NCBI RefSeq assembly: GCF_004365355.1
Contig: NZ_SODP01000003.1
Span: forward strand, 62,001 to 126,000
Source of the DNA: Kribbella pratensis
GTDB taxonomy: Bacteria; Actinomycetota; Actinomycetes; Propionibacteriales; Kribbellaceae
Reading direction: 5' to 3'
DNA: 64,000 nucleotides
Shown here: in pieces, positions 25,442 to 33,800 of the stretch
How the letters are laid out: each line of letters starts with the position of its first letter
Position numbering within the stretch: position 1 is the stretch's first letter
The notes under the pieces: generated by a model
Told to the model about the DNA's origin: nothing
Database searches by the model: none
Seen by the model: only the letters and a program-made list of their open reading frames with translations
Made by a program: the position numbers and the translations under genes

Positions 25442-26359
25442 CTACGGGTTGAGGCCGTGCTTGCGGAGCCAGGGTTCGGGGTCGATGGGGGCGCCGCCGC
25501 CGGGGAGGACCTCGAAGTGGACGTGGGGGCCGGTGGTGTTGCCGGTCATGCCGATGCGGCCGACCATGGTGCCGGCCTGGACGGAGTCGCCGACGGAGAC
25601 GTCGAACTCTTCCATGTGGCTGTACGACGTGACCGTGCCGTCGGCGTGACGCACCTTGACCTGGCGGCCGTACGCGCCTTCGAAGTCGGCCTGGATGACC
25701 TCGCCGGCCATCACCGAACGGACCGGCGTACCCATCGGGGCCGCGAAGTCGAGGCCGGTGTGGTTGTGGGCCCAGCGGCCGCCGGCCTGGTTGAAGCGGG
25801 CGGTCAGGTGGTAGCCGGTCGTCGGGAGGACGATCTTCGGCGCGGCCTTCGCGATGGCGGCCGCCTTCGCGATCGCCGCCTTCTTCGCCGCGGCCAGAGC
25901 CTTGGCCGAGTCGGCCGCCTTCTTCGCCGAGGCCGCCTTCGCCGCCGCCAGGGCGAGTGCCCGGCGCTGCGTCAGCGTCGCGTTCGCGGCCAGCTTCGCG
26001 GCGCGCTGCTGGGCGACCTTCTTGGCCGCCGCTTCGCGGGTGGCTGCCAGCGACAGGTCGATCCGGGTTGCATCGCGCGACCCGAGGTCACGACGCTCGA
26101 CCCGGGCCGAGGTGAGGGCGTCGGCCTGTGAGGGGCTCAGGCCGGGGCTCTCCTTCGCGGCGGCCGGGCCGGCCGCGGAAGAGCTGAGTCCGACGGCGGT
26201 GGTGCCGGCAGCGGCAGCCAGAGCGGCGGTCAGACCGATCAGCTGGGTACGGCGGGTTGCGAGGCGACTGATCGAGCGGTGCTTGGCCACCCGGCGCGGG
26301 GCAGCCGGAGGTCGAAGTGCCGGCCGATCCGCTTCCGGCACGTCTTGGTGCGTGGGCAC
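25442..26359 (-). CDS. M23-family endopeptidase/LytM-like exported protein
   Basis: A GTG start at 26359 was chosen because ggaagg lies 7 nt upstream; an earlier TTG is unsupported. The 305-aa protein has a membrane segment (~38-62, LIGLTAALAAAAGTTAVGL), a long Ala/Lys-rich helical stretch (~85-185) likely to be coiled coil, and a C-terminal LytM domain with HNHTGLDFAAPMGTPV (His/Asp zinc ligands) and GPHVHFEV (HxH). With all ligands kept it should be an active Gly-Gly or D-Ala-mDAP endopeptidase at the cell wall. The ~300-bp upstream gap is long for this region. Confidence 0.92.
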   Translation of the reverse strand: MPTHQDVPEADRPALRPPAAPRRVAKHRSISRLATRRTQLIGLTAALAAAAGTTAVGLSSSAAGPAAAKESPGLSPSQADALTSARVERRDLGSRDATRIDLSLAATREAAAKKVAQQRAAKLAANATLTQRRALALAAAKAASAKKAADSAKALAAAKKAAIAKAAAIAKAAPKIVLPTTGYHLTARFNQAGGRWAHNHTGLDFAAPMGTPVRSVMAGEVIQADFEGAYGRQVKVRHADGTVTSYSHMEEFDVSVGDSVQAGTMVGRIGMTGNTTGPHVHFEVLPGGGAPIDPEPWLRKHGLNP

Positions 26360-26618
26360 GAGAAAACCTTCCAGGGAGGGGCGTTCGCCGTTTGAGGGGT
26401 ACGGCGACGTCAACGACCATAAGAGGGGATCTCGAAGGCCTCAAACACGGATTGCGAAAAGATGAACGAAATCGAACACGCTCGGTGAGGCCGTCCTGCC
26501 GCCGTGTACGCGCTCAGGCGTGAACCTACCCAGTGAAGACTCAACTATCGGCGTGACGCGGATCACTGGCCGATTGGCGTCGAGCAGGCCCTCCGGACCG
26601 GTATAAGGCGTCCATATG
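26360..26618. other. Intergenic region between divergent M23 and sulfur-operon promoters
   Basis: About 260 bp without a convincing open frame. It has to hold the promoter and a ~200-nt 5' leader of the M23 gene (minus strand). The minus-strand leader contains CGGCGGCAGGACGG and TGGGTAGGTTCACGCC, which might form a structured element. Actinobacterial wall-hydrolase genes often carry c-di-AMP (ydaO) riboswitches, but the conserved core could not be confirmed by eye. Confidence 0.3.
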
Positions 26619-26646
26619 TTGAGAGCTTTGTCGACCCACTTACTAA
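26619..26646 (+). promoter_or_regulatory. Putative promoter of the leader peptide/sulfur operon
   Basis: TTGAGA (-35, 26619-26624), a 16-bp spacer, and TACTAA (-10, 26641-26646). Transcription would start near 26653, leaving a ~45-nt leader before the small open frame at 26700. The surrounding ~60 bp is unusually AT-rich for the window. Confidence 0.5.
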
Positions 26647-26699
26647 ACTTTCAATGGCGTCCCATACTGAAATGACACGAGCAACGAGAGGAGACGGAG

Positions 26700-26774
26700 A
26701 TGACGCGCAAGCCGCCGTACTACCGCCTCCACATCGACCTTCTCCGGGTCTCCAGCGCGCTGTGTCTGCGCTGA
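26700..26774 (+). CDS. 24-aa cysteine/sulfur-type leader peptide
   Basis: A 24-codon frame, ATG at 26700 and TGA at 26772-26774, preceded by an excellent gagaggagacgg ribosome site. The C-terminal part reads RLHIDLLRVSSALCLR, which matches the short 'putative leader peptide' family (R-x-H-x-D-L-x-R-x-x-S-A-x-C) found before sulfur-assimilation and sulfonate or cysteine-transport operons in actinobacteria. The near-terminal Cys codon would be the sensing codon: when charged Cys-tRNA is scarce, a stalled ribosome would alter folding of the RNA before the permease gene. It supports a sulfur role for the operon. Confidence 0.8.
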   Translation: MTRKPPYYRLHIDLLRVSSALCLR

Positions 26775-26802
26775 CCTGAGTCACCGCATCTCCAGTTGAC
26801 GG

Positions 26803-26816
26803 CGTCCGGCCGGACG
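26803..26816 (+). terminator. Hairpin between the leader peptide and the operon (possible attenuator)
   Basis: CGTCCGGCCGGACG is a perfect palindrome about 30 nt after the leader stop and 68 nt before the first structural gene. It has no T-run. It may be part of a translation-controlled attenuator, or of a Rho-sensitive structure in this C-rich segment. Confidence 0.4.
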
Positions 26817-26883
26817 TCCGCTGCCCCTTGCCCTCCGCCGCCGCAGGGCCCGCGAAGCCTGCCCACCGCCAGGGAGTCTCATC

Positions 26884-27777
26884 GTGTCCACCACTTCAGT
26901 CACGCCTGTTTCCGGTACGTCCGGCCCGCCGGCGTCCCTAGTACCGCCTGAAGCCGATCTGCCCGTCGTCGCCCGCCGGCATCCGTGGCGTTGGGTCGGT
27001 GTTGCCGTTGTACTCGTCCTGCTGGCGATGTTCGTGCACGGTCTCGCCACGAACCCGGGCTGGGACTGGCCGACGTTCTTCCAGTTCTTCGCCACCAGGA
27101 CGATCTTCTCCGCGCTCTGGGTGACCGTGCAGCTGACCGTCTACGGCACCGTGCTCGGATTCGTACTCGGTGCGGTGCTGGCCTCGATGCGCCTGTCCAG
27201 CAGTCCTTTCCTGCAAGTAGTTGCCTGGGGCTACATCTGGGCGTTCCGCTCGATCCCGTTGATCGTCCAGCTGCTGTTCTGGTTCAACATCGCGTACCTC
27301 TACAAGGAACTGAGCATCGGCGTCCCGTTCGGGCCGGAGTTCGTGCACTTCAGTACGAACAACCTGTTCGGTCCGCTCGGCGCCGCCGTACTCGGGCTCG
27401 CGTTGCACCAGGCGGCGTACGCCGCGGAGATCATCCGCGGCGGGATCATCTCGGTCGACGCCGGCCAGCTGGAAGCGGCCGCAGCGTTGGGGATCCCGCG
27501 GATCCGGCAGTTCTTCCGGATCGTGCTGCCGCAGGCGATGCGGTCGATCCTGCCGAACGGCGCGAACGAGGTGATCAGCCTGTTCAAGGGCACGTCGATC
27601 GTCTCGGTGATGGCGATCCCCGAACTCTTCTACCAGGTGCAGGTGATCTACGGCCGGAACAGCCGCGTCGTACCGCTGCTGATGGTCGCGACGGTCTGGT
27701 ACATCGTGCTCACGACGCTGCTGTCGATCGTGCAGTACTACGTGGAGCGCCGCTTCGCGCGAGGTACGGCGCGATGA
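26884..27777 (+). CDS. Polar amino-acid-type ABC transporter permease
   Basis: A 297-aa GTG-start membrane protein of the His/Glu/Cys permease family. About five helices are visible: WVGVAVVLVLLAMFVHGL, IFSALWVTVQLTVYGTVLGFVLGAVLASM, VVAWGYIWAFRSIPLIVQLLFWFNIAYL, and more. The EAA loop reads QLEAAAALGIPRIRQFFRIVLPQAMRSILPNGANEVISLFKGTSIVS. One permease is expected to dimerise with itself. It is first in the operon after the leader peptide, and its substrate is probably cystine or another organosulfur amino-acid-like compound (inference from leader and neighbours). Confidence 0.93.
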   Translation: MSTTSVTPVSGTSGPPASLVPPEADLPVVARRHPWRWVGVAVVLVLLAMFVHGLATNPGWDWPTFFQFFATRTIFSALWVTVQLTVYGTVLGFVLGAVLASMRLSSSPFLQVVAWGYIWAFRSIPLIVQLLFWFNIAYLYKELSIGVPFGPEFVHFSTNNLFGPLGAAVLGLALHQAAYAAEIIRGGIISVDAGQLEAAAALGIPRIRQFFRIVLPQAMRSILPNGANEVISLFKGTSIVSVMAIPELFYQVQVIYGRNSRVVPLLMVATVWYIVLTTLLSIVQYYVERRFARGTAR

Positions 27778-28526
27778 TCGACGTGAAGGGTGTGCACAAG
27801 AGCTTCGGCGATCTCGAAGTACTGAAGGGGATCGATCTCGACGTACCGGCCGGCGCCGTCACAGTGATCCTCGGGCCGTCGGGATCGGGCAAGTCGACGC
27901 TGCTGCGGTCGATCAACCATCTGGAGAAGGTCGATCGCGGGCTGGTCAGGATCGACGGCGAGCTGATCGGGTACAAGCGGCGCGGCAACAAGCTGCACGA
28001 GTTGCGCGAGCGGGAGATCCTGCGGCAGCGGTCGCAGGTCGGGTTCGTGTTCCAGACCTTCAACCTGTTCGGGCACCTGACCGTGCTGCAGAACGTGGTC
28101 GAGGCGCCGGTGTCGGCGCAAGGCCGCAAACGCAGCGAGGTCGAGCCGTACGCGCGGGAGCTGCTCGAGCGGGTCGGCGTCGGGGACAAGGCCGACGTGT
28201 ACCCGCGGCAGTTGTCCGGCGGTCAGCAGCAACGTGTCGCGATCGCCCGCGCCCTGGCGCTGAAACCGAAGGTCCTGCTGTTCGACGAGCCCACCAGCGC
28301 GCTCGACCCGGAGCTGGTCGGCGAGGTCCTCGACGTGATCAAGGAGCTCGCCCGCGACGGGGCCACGATGGTCGTCGTCACCCATGAGATCGGCTTCGCC
28401 CGGGAGATCGCCGACACCGTGGTCTTCATCGACGGCGGCCGGATCGTCGAGTCGGGTCCACCGCGCGAGGTGCTCGACAACCCCGTCCACGAGCGCACCC
28501 GCGCCTTCATCTCGAAGGTTCTCTGA
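27774..28526 (+). CDS. Polar amino-acid-type ABC transporter ATP-binding protein
   Basis: A 250-aa ATPase. Walker A is GPSGSGKST (~34-42), the Q-loop VGFVFQTFNLFGHLTVLQN, the ABC signature LSGGQQQRVAIARAL, Walker B VLLFDEPTSALDPE, and the switch His in VVVTHEIGFA. It belongs to the GlnQ/ArtP/YecC group and drives the permease encoded just upstream, with which it overlaps by 4 bases (ATGA). Its stop TGA shares one base with the following ATG. Confidence 0.96.
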   Translation: MIDVKGVHKSFGDLEVLKGIDLDVPAGAVTVILGPSGSGKSTLLRSINHLEKVDRGLVRIDGELIGYKRRGNKLHELREREILRQRSQVGFVFQTFNLFGHLTVLQNVVEAPVSAQGRKRSEVEPYARELLERVGVGDKADVYPRQLSGGQQQRVAIARALALKPKVLLFDEPTSALDPELVGEVLDVIKELARDGATMVVVTHEIGFAREIADTVVFIDGGRIVESGPPREVLDNPVHERTRAFISKVL

Positions 28527-29479
28527 TGAAACGTTCTCTGTACGCCGCTGTCGCCGGAGCCGCAGCACTCACGCTGGCGCTGGCCGGATGCGCCGGCGAC
28601 CCCCAGGCCGTCGCCGCCTCCGACACCGGTGTGAACACCTCGGCCGATCAGAACCGCGTCACCACCAGCAAGAACGATGCCGCCGCCGCCTTGGTCCCGG
28701 CGAAGGTCCGTGACCGCGGCACCTTGGTCGTCGGTGGCGGGTTCGGCTCCGGCAGTGTGCCGCTCGGGTTCTACGCCGATGACAACAAGACCCCGATCGG
28801 TCTCGAGGTGGACATCGCCTACCTCGTCGCCCAGGCGCTCGGGCTGAAGCCGGAGATCGAGGTGACGAGCTGGGAGAACCTGTTCGTCGGTCTCGACTCC
28901 GGCAAGTACGACGTCGGGTTCTCGAACATCACCGTGACGGAGAAGCGGAAGCAGAAGTACGACTTCGCGACGTACCGGAAGGACGACATCGCGTTCGAGG
29001 CGAAAAAGGGCGGGACCTGGCGGGTCACCGGCGGGAAGGACATCGCCGGGAAGACGATCGCGGTCGGGTCCGGGACGAACCAGGAGAAGATCCTGGTCGA
29101 CTGGAACGAGGCGAACGTCAAGGCCGGGTTGCCAGCGGCAACGATCAAGTACTTCCAGAAGAACACCGACACGTACCTGGCGTTGAGTTCCGGGCGGATC
29201 GACGCGTACCTCGGGCCGAATCCGTCGATCGCGTATCACGTGAACAGGTCCGGCGAGACCGAGACGATCGGCAAGTTCTCCGGCGCAGGTCCGACGCTGC
29301 AGGGCCTGATCGCCGCGACGACCAAGAAGGACGACGGCTTGGTGAAGGCCTACCAGGCGGCCCTCAACGCAGTCATCGCCGACGGCAGCTACGCCAAGGT
29401 CCTCGCCCGCTGGAACGTCACCACAGAAGCGGTCGCCAAATCCGAGATCAACCCGCCCGGCCTCCCACTGACGAGCTGA
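28526..29479 (+). CDS. ABC transporter substrate-binding lipoprotein (first copy)
   Basis: A 317-aa lipoprotein with lipobox LAGC at Cys22. The body is a family-3 amino-acid-type binding protein: RDRGTLVVGGGFGSGSVPLGFYADDNKTPIGLEVDIAYLVAQALGLKPEIEVTSWENLFVGLDSGKYDVGFSNITVTEKRKQKYDFATYR, and later GRIDAYLGPNPSIAYHVN. It delivers ligand to the permease. It is clearly a paralogue of the next gene, which implies two related substrates or affinities for one channel. Confidence 0.94.
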   Translation: MKRSLYAAVAGAAALTLALAGCAGDPQAVAASDTGVNTSADQNRVTTSKNDAAAALVPAKVRDRGTLVVGGGFGSGSVPLGFYADDNKTPIGLEVDIAYLVAQALGLKPEIEVTSWENLFVGLDSGKYDVGFSNITVTEKRKQKYDFATYRKDDIAFEAKKGGTWRVTGGKDIAGKTIAVGSGTNQEKILVDWNEANVKAGLPAATIKYFQKNTDTYLALSSGRIDAYLGPNPSIAYHVNRSGETETIGKFSGAGPTLQGLIAATTKKDDGLVKAYQAALNAVIADGSYAKVLARWNVTTEAVAKSEINPPGLPLTS

Positions 29480-29488
29480 GGACAGCTG

Positions 29489-30436
29489 ATGAGAACACGT
29501 TGGAGTTTGGTGGTGGCGGTGGTTGTGCTGGCTGTGGCCGGTTGCGCCGACCCGCAGACGGACACGAAGGCCGCACCATCAGAAGTTGCCTTTGACACCT
29601 CGGCCAAGCAGGAGCACATCACGTCCGCCAAGGTGGACAGCATCGCCGCCGAGTTGCCGGCGGAGGTGCGGGAGCGCGGGAAGCTTGTCGTGGGCAACGG
29701 GTCTGCGGGGGGTGGCTTGCCGCCGCTCGGCTTCACGGCGGACGACAACAAGACGCCGATCGGTGTCGAGATCGATATCGCGTACCTGGTCGCGAGTGTG
29801 CTCGGGCTGAAGGCCGAGATCGACACGACCAGTTGGGAGAACCTGTTCCTCGGGCTCGACTCCGGCAAGTACCAGGTCGGGATCTCGAACATCGGGGTGT
29901 CGGAGTTGCGCAAGGAGAAGTACGACTTCGCGACGTACCGGCTCGGTCTGCACGCCTTCGAGGCGAAGAAGGGATCCGGCCTGAAGGTCACCGGCCCGGC
30001 CGACATCTCCGGCAAGACCGTCGCGGTCAGCTCCGGCACGCTCCAGGAAGCGATCCTCGTCGACTGGAACAAGCAGAACGTTGCGGCCGGCCGCAAACCC
30101 GCGAACCTCAAGTACTACCAGCAGGCCGCGGACACCTACCTCGCCCTGCAGTCCGGCCGTATCGACCTGTACCTCGGCCCGAACCCGAACGCGTCGTACC
30201 ACGTCGCGACGCAGCACCAGACCGAGATCGTCGGCACGGTCTCGTCCAGCTACCCGGTGCAGGGTCTCGTCGGGATCACCACCAAGAAGGACGACGGCCT
30301 GGTCAAGCCGCTCGCCGACGCGCTCAACGCGGCGATCGCGGACGGCAGCTACGCGAAGGTCCTGGCCAAGTGGGGCCTGCAGGCCGAGGCCGTCCCGAAG
30401 TCGTTGATCAACCCGCCCGGTCTGCCGAAGAAATAG
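29489..30436 (+). CDS. ABC transporter substrate-binding lipoprotein (second copy)
   Basis: A 315-aa lipoprotein with lipobox VAGC at Cys19. It has the same layout as its upstream neighbour: PPLGFTADDNKTPIGVEIDIAYLVASVLGLKAEIDTTSWENLFLGLDSGKYQVGISNIGVSELRKEKYDFATYRLGLHAFEAKKGSG, and NPPGLPKK at the end like NPPGLPLTS of the first copy. The two arose by tandem duplication and diverged moderately. Only 9 bp separate them. Confidence 0.94.
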   Translation: MRTRWSLVVAVVVLAVAGCADPQTDTKAAPSEVAFDTSAKQEHITSAKVDSIAAELPAEVRERGKLVVGNGSAGGGLPPLGFTADDNKTPIGVEIDIAYLVASVLGLKAEIDTTSWENLFLGLDSGKYQVGISNIGVSELRKEKYDFATYRLGLHAFEAKKGSGLKVTGPADISGKTVAVSSGTLQEAILVDWNKQNVAAGRKPANLKYYQQAADTYLALQSGRIDLYLGPNPNASYHVATQHQTEIVGTVSSSYPVQGLVGITTKKDDGLVKPLADALNAAIADGSYAKVLAKWGLQAEAVPKSLINPPGLPKK

Positions 30437-30445
30437 GAGAACTCG

Positions 30446-31501
30446 ATGGCGACCATCGCAACCCTCTCGAGCAGTCCATCGGTGCCGTCCCGCACGGATG
30501 CCGTTCTCGACCATGTCACCAAGCGCCTGATCAGCCACGGTCACACCGTTACGCCGATCGTGTTGCGCGATCTTCCGGCCGAGCCGTTGCTGCGAGGTCA
30601 GGCCGATCATCCGGCGATCGCCGCGGCGGCCGCTGTCCTCGAAGCCGCGGACGCTGTCGTCGTCACGACGCCGGTGTACAAGGCGGCGTACTCCGGTCTG
30701 CTGAAGGTGTTCCTCGACCTGCTGCCGCAGTACGCACTGAAGGGCAAGACCGTGTTGCCGTTGGCAACGGGTGGTACGCCGGCGCATGTGCTGGTGATCG
30801 ACTACGCGCTCCGTCCGGTGCTCACGAGCCTCGGTGCCGGAGCAATTGGGCAGGGCTGGTTCGTGCTGTCGTCGCACATCCACTTGTACGACGGGGGCGG
30901 GGTCCTGCTCGATCAGGCGGCGTCGGTGCCGCTGTACCAGGTGACGGAGGCGTTCCTCGCGACGGTCGAGGGCGAGCAGGTCATCGAGAGCGGGCCGGTG
31001 CAGCTCGCTGCGGTGGAGGCGATCCGGGTGCGGCCCGAAGATCCCGAGGCGGCGCCGCTGCTCTCGGATCTCGTGGTCGAGTACAGCAGCCGGTACGGGC
31101 GGATCAATGAGAACACGCAGCTGACCGAAGTGCCGGCGTCCGACTTCCACGTCGAGAGCGGCGGGGCGTTCGTCCTGCTGCGGTACGGCGGGCAGACGGT
31201 GGCCGGCGGCGCGATCCGTCGGTACGACGACGAGACGGCCGAGGTGAAGCGGATGTGGACATCCCATCTGCATCGGCGGCAAGGGCTGGGGCGTCGCGTA
31301 CTGGCCGAGTTGGAGGCCGCGGCTGCGGATCTCGGGTATCGGCGGCTGTACCTGACGACAGGGCCGCGTCAACCGGAGGCGGCCGGGCTGTATCTGGCGG
31401 CCGGGTTCGAGCCGCAGTTCGACACGTCGGTCGATCCCGAGTCGATCGGACCGCTGCCTTTCACGAAGGAGATTCCGGTGGCCTTGAAGGTGGCGTCATG
31501 A
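30446..31501 (+). CDS. NADPH-dependent FMN reductase fused to a GNAT domain
   Basis: A 351-aa protein. Residues ~1-175 are an SsuE/MsuE-type flavodoxin-fold FMN reductase: ATIATLSSSPSVPSRTDAVLDHV (flavin phosphate loop), LEAADAVVVTTPVYKAAYSGLLKVFLDLLPQYALKGKTVLPLATGG. It would supply FMNH2 to the LLM monooxygenases in the operon. Residues ~215-335 are a GNAT domain with VKRMWTSHLHRRQGLGRRVLAELEAAAADLGYRRLYLTTGPRQPEAAGLYLAAGFEPQ. Linker ~176-214. The acetyltransferase may modify the desulfurised or imported product. The stop overlaps the next start. Confidence 0.88.
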   Translation: MATIATLSSSPSVPSRTDAVLDHVTKRLISHGHTVTPIVLRDLPAEPLLRGQADHPAIAAAAAVLEAADAVVVTTPVYKAAYSGLLKVFLDLLPQYALKGKTVLPLATGGTPAHVLVIDYALRPVLTSLGAGAIGQGWFVLSSHIHLYDGGGVLLDQAASVPLYQVTEAFLATVEGEQVIESGPVQLAAVEAIRVRPEDPEAAPLLSDLVVEYSSRYGRINENTQLTEVPASDFHVESGGAFVLLRYGGQTVAGGAIRRYDDETAEVKRMWTSHLHRRQGLGRRVLAELEAAAADLGYRRLYLTTGPRQPEAAGLYLAAGFEPQFDTSVDPESIGPLPFTKEIPVALKVAS

Positions 31502-32487
31502 TCGTTGGTCTCGAGATCGATGGTGCGGGCGCGGATCCGGCTGCGTGGCGTGGGGCGGAGGTTGATCCGCGGGCGATTCTCACTGGTGAGTTGGCCTTGC
31601 GGGCGGTGCAGCGGGCGGAGGCGGCGGGGGTCGACTTCGCCACGTTCGTGGATACGTTGGAGGCGCCGGACGACGTACCCGATCGGGTGAGTGTGCGGCT
31701 GGACGCGCTCGGGCTGGCTGCGCGGATCGCGCCGTTGACGGAGCGGATCGGATTGTTGCCGACGATCACTGTCACGCATACGGAGCCGTTCCACGTGCAG
31801 GCGTCGGTGGCAACGCTCGATCATGTTTCTGGTGGGCGTGGTGGGTGGGTCGCGGACGTGTCGTCGTCGGCCGCCGCGGCCGCGGTCATCGGCCGGCGTG
31901 AGCCCGCACCTGCTGCGGAGACGTGGCGAGAGGCGCGGTACGTCGTCGACGTGAGCCGGCGCCTGTGGGACTCCTGGGAAGACGACGCGATCATCCGCGA
32001 CGCGTCGACTGGGCGGTATGTCGACCGCGAGAAGCTGCACTACGTCGAGTTCGAGTCACCGACGTTCGACATCAAGGGCCCGTCGATCGTTCCCCGGCCG
32101 CCGCAAGGGCATCCGGTCACGGCGATCCGGGCCAGTAGCCCCGAGGCTCTGGAAGCAGCCGCCGACGCCGACCTCGTGCTGCTCCCGGACTCCGACGAAC
32201 TACCCACCCAGCTGAACGCGCTGGTTGTCGTCTCGGTTGAGGTGCGGCCTCACCTCGATGGGGTGGAGGGGCTTGTTGCAGTCATTGAGGGTTTGGCTGC
32301 GGCCGGGGTTGACGGCGTTCATCTGCGGCCGGCGTCGCTGGAGCTTGATGTGCCGGTGATCGCGGACGAGTTGTTGCCGCGGCTGCGGGACCGCGGACTG
32401 GTCGGGGCGGCGGAGCGGGGCGGGAGCTTGCGCGGGCGGCTCGGGCTGGGGCGGCCGGGGAACAGCTATGTGGGGAGTGGGCGATGA
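31498..32487 (+). CDS. LLM-class flavin-dependent monooxygenase-like protein
   Basis: A 329-aa protein of the luciferase-like superfamily, shorter and more divergent than its neighbours. Recognisable parts are RAVQRAEAAGVDFATFVDTLEAPDD, RIGLLPTITVTHTEPFHVQASVATLDHVSGGRGGWVADVSSSAAAAAVIG (the SGGR-type strand), and WREARYVVDVSRRLWDSWEDDAIIRDASTGRYVDREKLHYVEFESPTFDIKGPSIVPRPPQGHPV, the linker region typical of NtaA-type LLMs. The distal barrel is reduced, and it may be a small partner of the NtaA/DmoA-like enzyme encoded next (4-bp overlap). Confidence 0.82.
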   Translation: MIVGLEIDGAGADPAAWRGAEVDPRAILTGELALRAVQRAEAAGVDFATFVDTLEAPDDVPDRVSVRLDALGLAARIAPLTERIGLLPTITVTHTEPFHVQASVATLDHVSGGRGGWVADVSSSAAAAAVIGRREPAPAAETWREARYVVDVSRRLWDSWEDDAIIRDASTGRYVDREKLHYVEFESPTFDIKGPSIVPRPPQGHPVTAIRASSPEALEAAADADLVLLPDSDELPTQLNALVVVSVEVRPHLDGVEGLVAVIEGLAAAGVDGVHLRPASLELDVPVIADELLPRLRDRGLVGAAERGGSLRGRLGLGRPGNSYVGSGR

Positions 32488-33800
32488 GCAAGCAGATTCA
32501 TCTGGCCGCGCATTTCCCGGGCGTGAACAACACGACGGTGTGGGCGGATCCGCAGGCCGGGTCGCAGATCGAGTTCGGCTCGTTCAGGCATCTGGCGGAG
32601 ACCGCCGAGCGCGGGACGTTCGACTTCTTCTTCCTGGCTGAGGGTTTGCGGCTGCGTGAGGTGAAGGGGAAGATCCACGACCTCGACGTCGTCGGCCGGC
32701 CTGAGTCGCTGACCGTGCTGAGCGCACTGGCCGCCGTGACCTCGCATCTCGGTCTCGCGGCGACGGTGAACTCGACGTTCAACGAGCCGTACGAACTGGC
32801 GAAGCGGCTGTCCACACTCGACCACGTTTCGGGTGGTCGCGCGGCGTGGAACGTCGTGACGTCCTGGGATGCGTTCACCGGCGAGAACTTCCGTCGCGGC
32901 GGGTATCTGGACAAGGCGGACCGGTACGTCCGCGCCCAGGAATCGCTGCGGATCGTGCGGAAACTCTGGGATTCCTGGACCGAGGACCAGCTCGTCCTCG
33001 ACCAGGCGGCAGGCGCGTTCGCCCGCGAGGGCGCTGGGGCCTTCGCGGACGAAGGCGCGCACTTCGACATCCGTGGGCGGTTCGGCCTGCCGCCGTCACC
33101 GCAAGGCCGGCCGGTGATCATCCAGGCGGGTGACAGCGACCAGGGGCGGGAATTCGCGGCGTCGGACGCGGACGTGATCTTCAGCCGGCACGGGACGTTC
33201 GAGGCCGGGAAAACCTTCTACAAGGACGTGAAGGCGCGGCTGTCGAAGTACGGACGGACCGAGGATTCGCTGAAGATCATGCCCGCGGTGACGGTCGTGG
33301 TCGCTGATACCGACGACGAGGCGATCGACAAGGCGGCGTACATCCGGGAGCAGCAGGTGTCCGGTCCGACCGCGCTCGTCCTCGCGGAACTGCTGTGGGG
33401 GCGCGATCTCTCGGCGTACGACCCCGATGGCCCGCTGCCGGCCGAGGACCCGGTGGTGGGGTCGTCGGTGACGCAGGGGCGGGTCGGGTACAACGATCCG
33501 TTCCCGGTCGTCGCGGAGTGGCGGGCGCAGGCGGAGGCGCACGGCTGGTCGCTGCGGCAGACGGTCATCAATCAGCAGAACCGGCAGACGTTCATCGGTT
33601 CGCCGACCACAGTTGCCGAGGCCGTCAACCATCACGTCCAGGAGGATGCCGCCGACGGGTTCGTGCTGGTCCCACATCTGACCCCGACAGGTCTCGACGA
33701 CTTCGTCGACCGGGTCGTCCCGCTCCTGCGCGAGCGCGGCGTGTTCCGGGACGAGTACGGCGGTACGACGCTGCGCGACCACCTCGGGCTGCAGGTATGA
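32484..33800 (+). CDS. NtaA/SnaA/DmoA-family FMN-dependent monooxygenase
   Basis: A 438-aa two-component flavin monooxygenase: KQIHLAAHFPGVNNTTVWADP at the N-terminus, ETAERGTFDFFFLAEGLRLRE, LDHVSGGRAAWNVVTSWDAFTGENFRRGGYLDKADRYVRAQE, and GSPTTVAEAVNHHVQEDAADGFVLVPHLTPTGLDDFVDRVVPLL. Family members oxidise dimethyl sulfide, dibenzothiophene sulfone, nitrilotriacetate or pristinamycin using FMNH2 from a separate reductase, here the fusion at 30446. With the sulfur leader peptide, an organosulfide or sulfone substrate is the best guess. Confidence 0.92.
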   Translation: MSKQIHLAAHFPGVNNTTVWADPQAGSQIEFGSFRHLAETAERGTFDFFFLAEGLRLREVKGKIHDLDVVGRPESLTVLSALAAVTSHLGLAATVNSTFNEPYELAKRLSTLDHVSGGRAAWNVVTSWDAFTGENFRRGGYLDKADRYVRAQESLRIVRKLWDSWTEDQLVLDQAAGAFAREGAGAFADEGAHFDIRGRFGLPPSPQGRPVIIQAGDSDQGREFAASDADVIFSRHGTFEAGKTFYKDVKARLSKYGRTEDSLKIMPAVTVVVADTDDEAIDKAAYIREQQVSGPTALVLAELLWGRDLSAYDPDGPLPAEDPVVGSSVTQGRVGYNDPFPVVAEWRAQAEAHGWSLRQTVINQQNRQTFIGSPTTVAEAVNHHVQEDAADGFVLVPHLTPTGLDDFVDRVVPLLRERGVFRDEYGGTTLRDHLGLQV

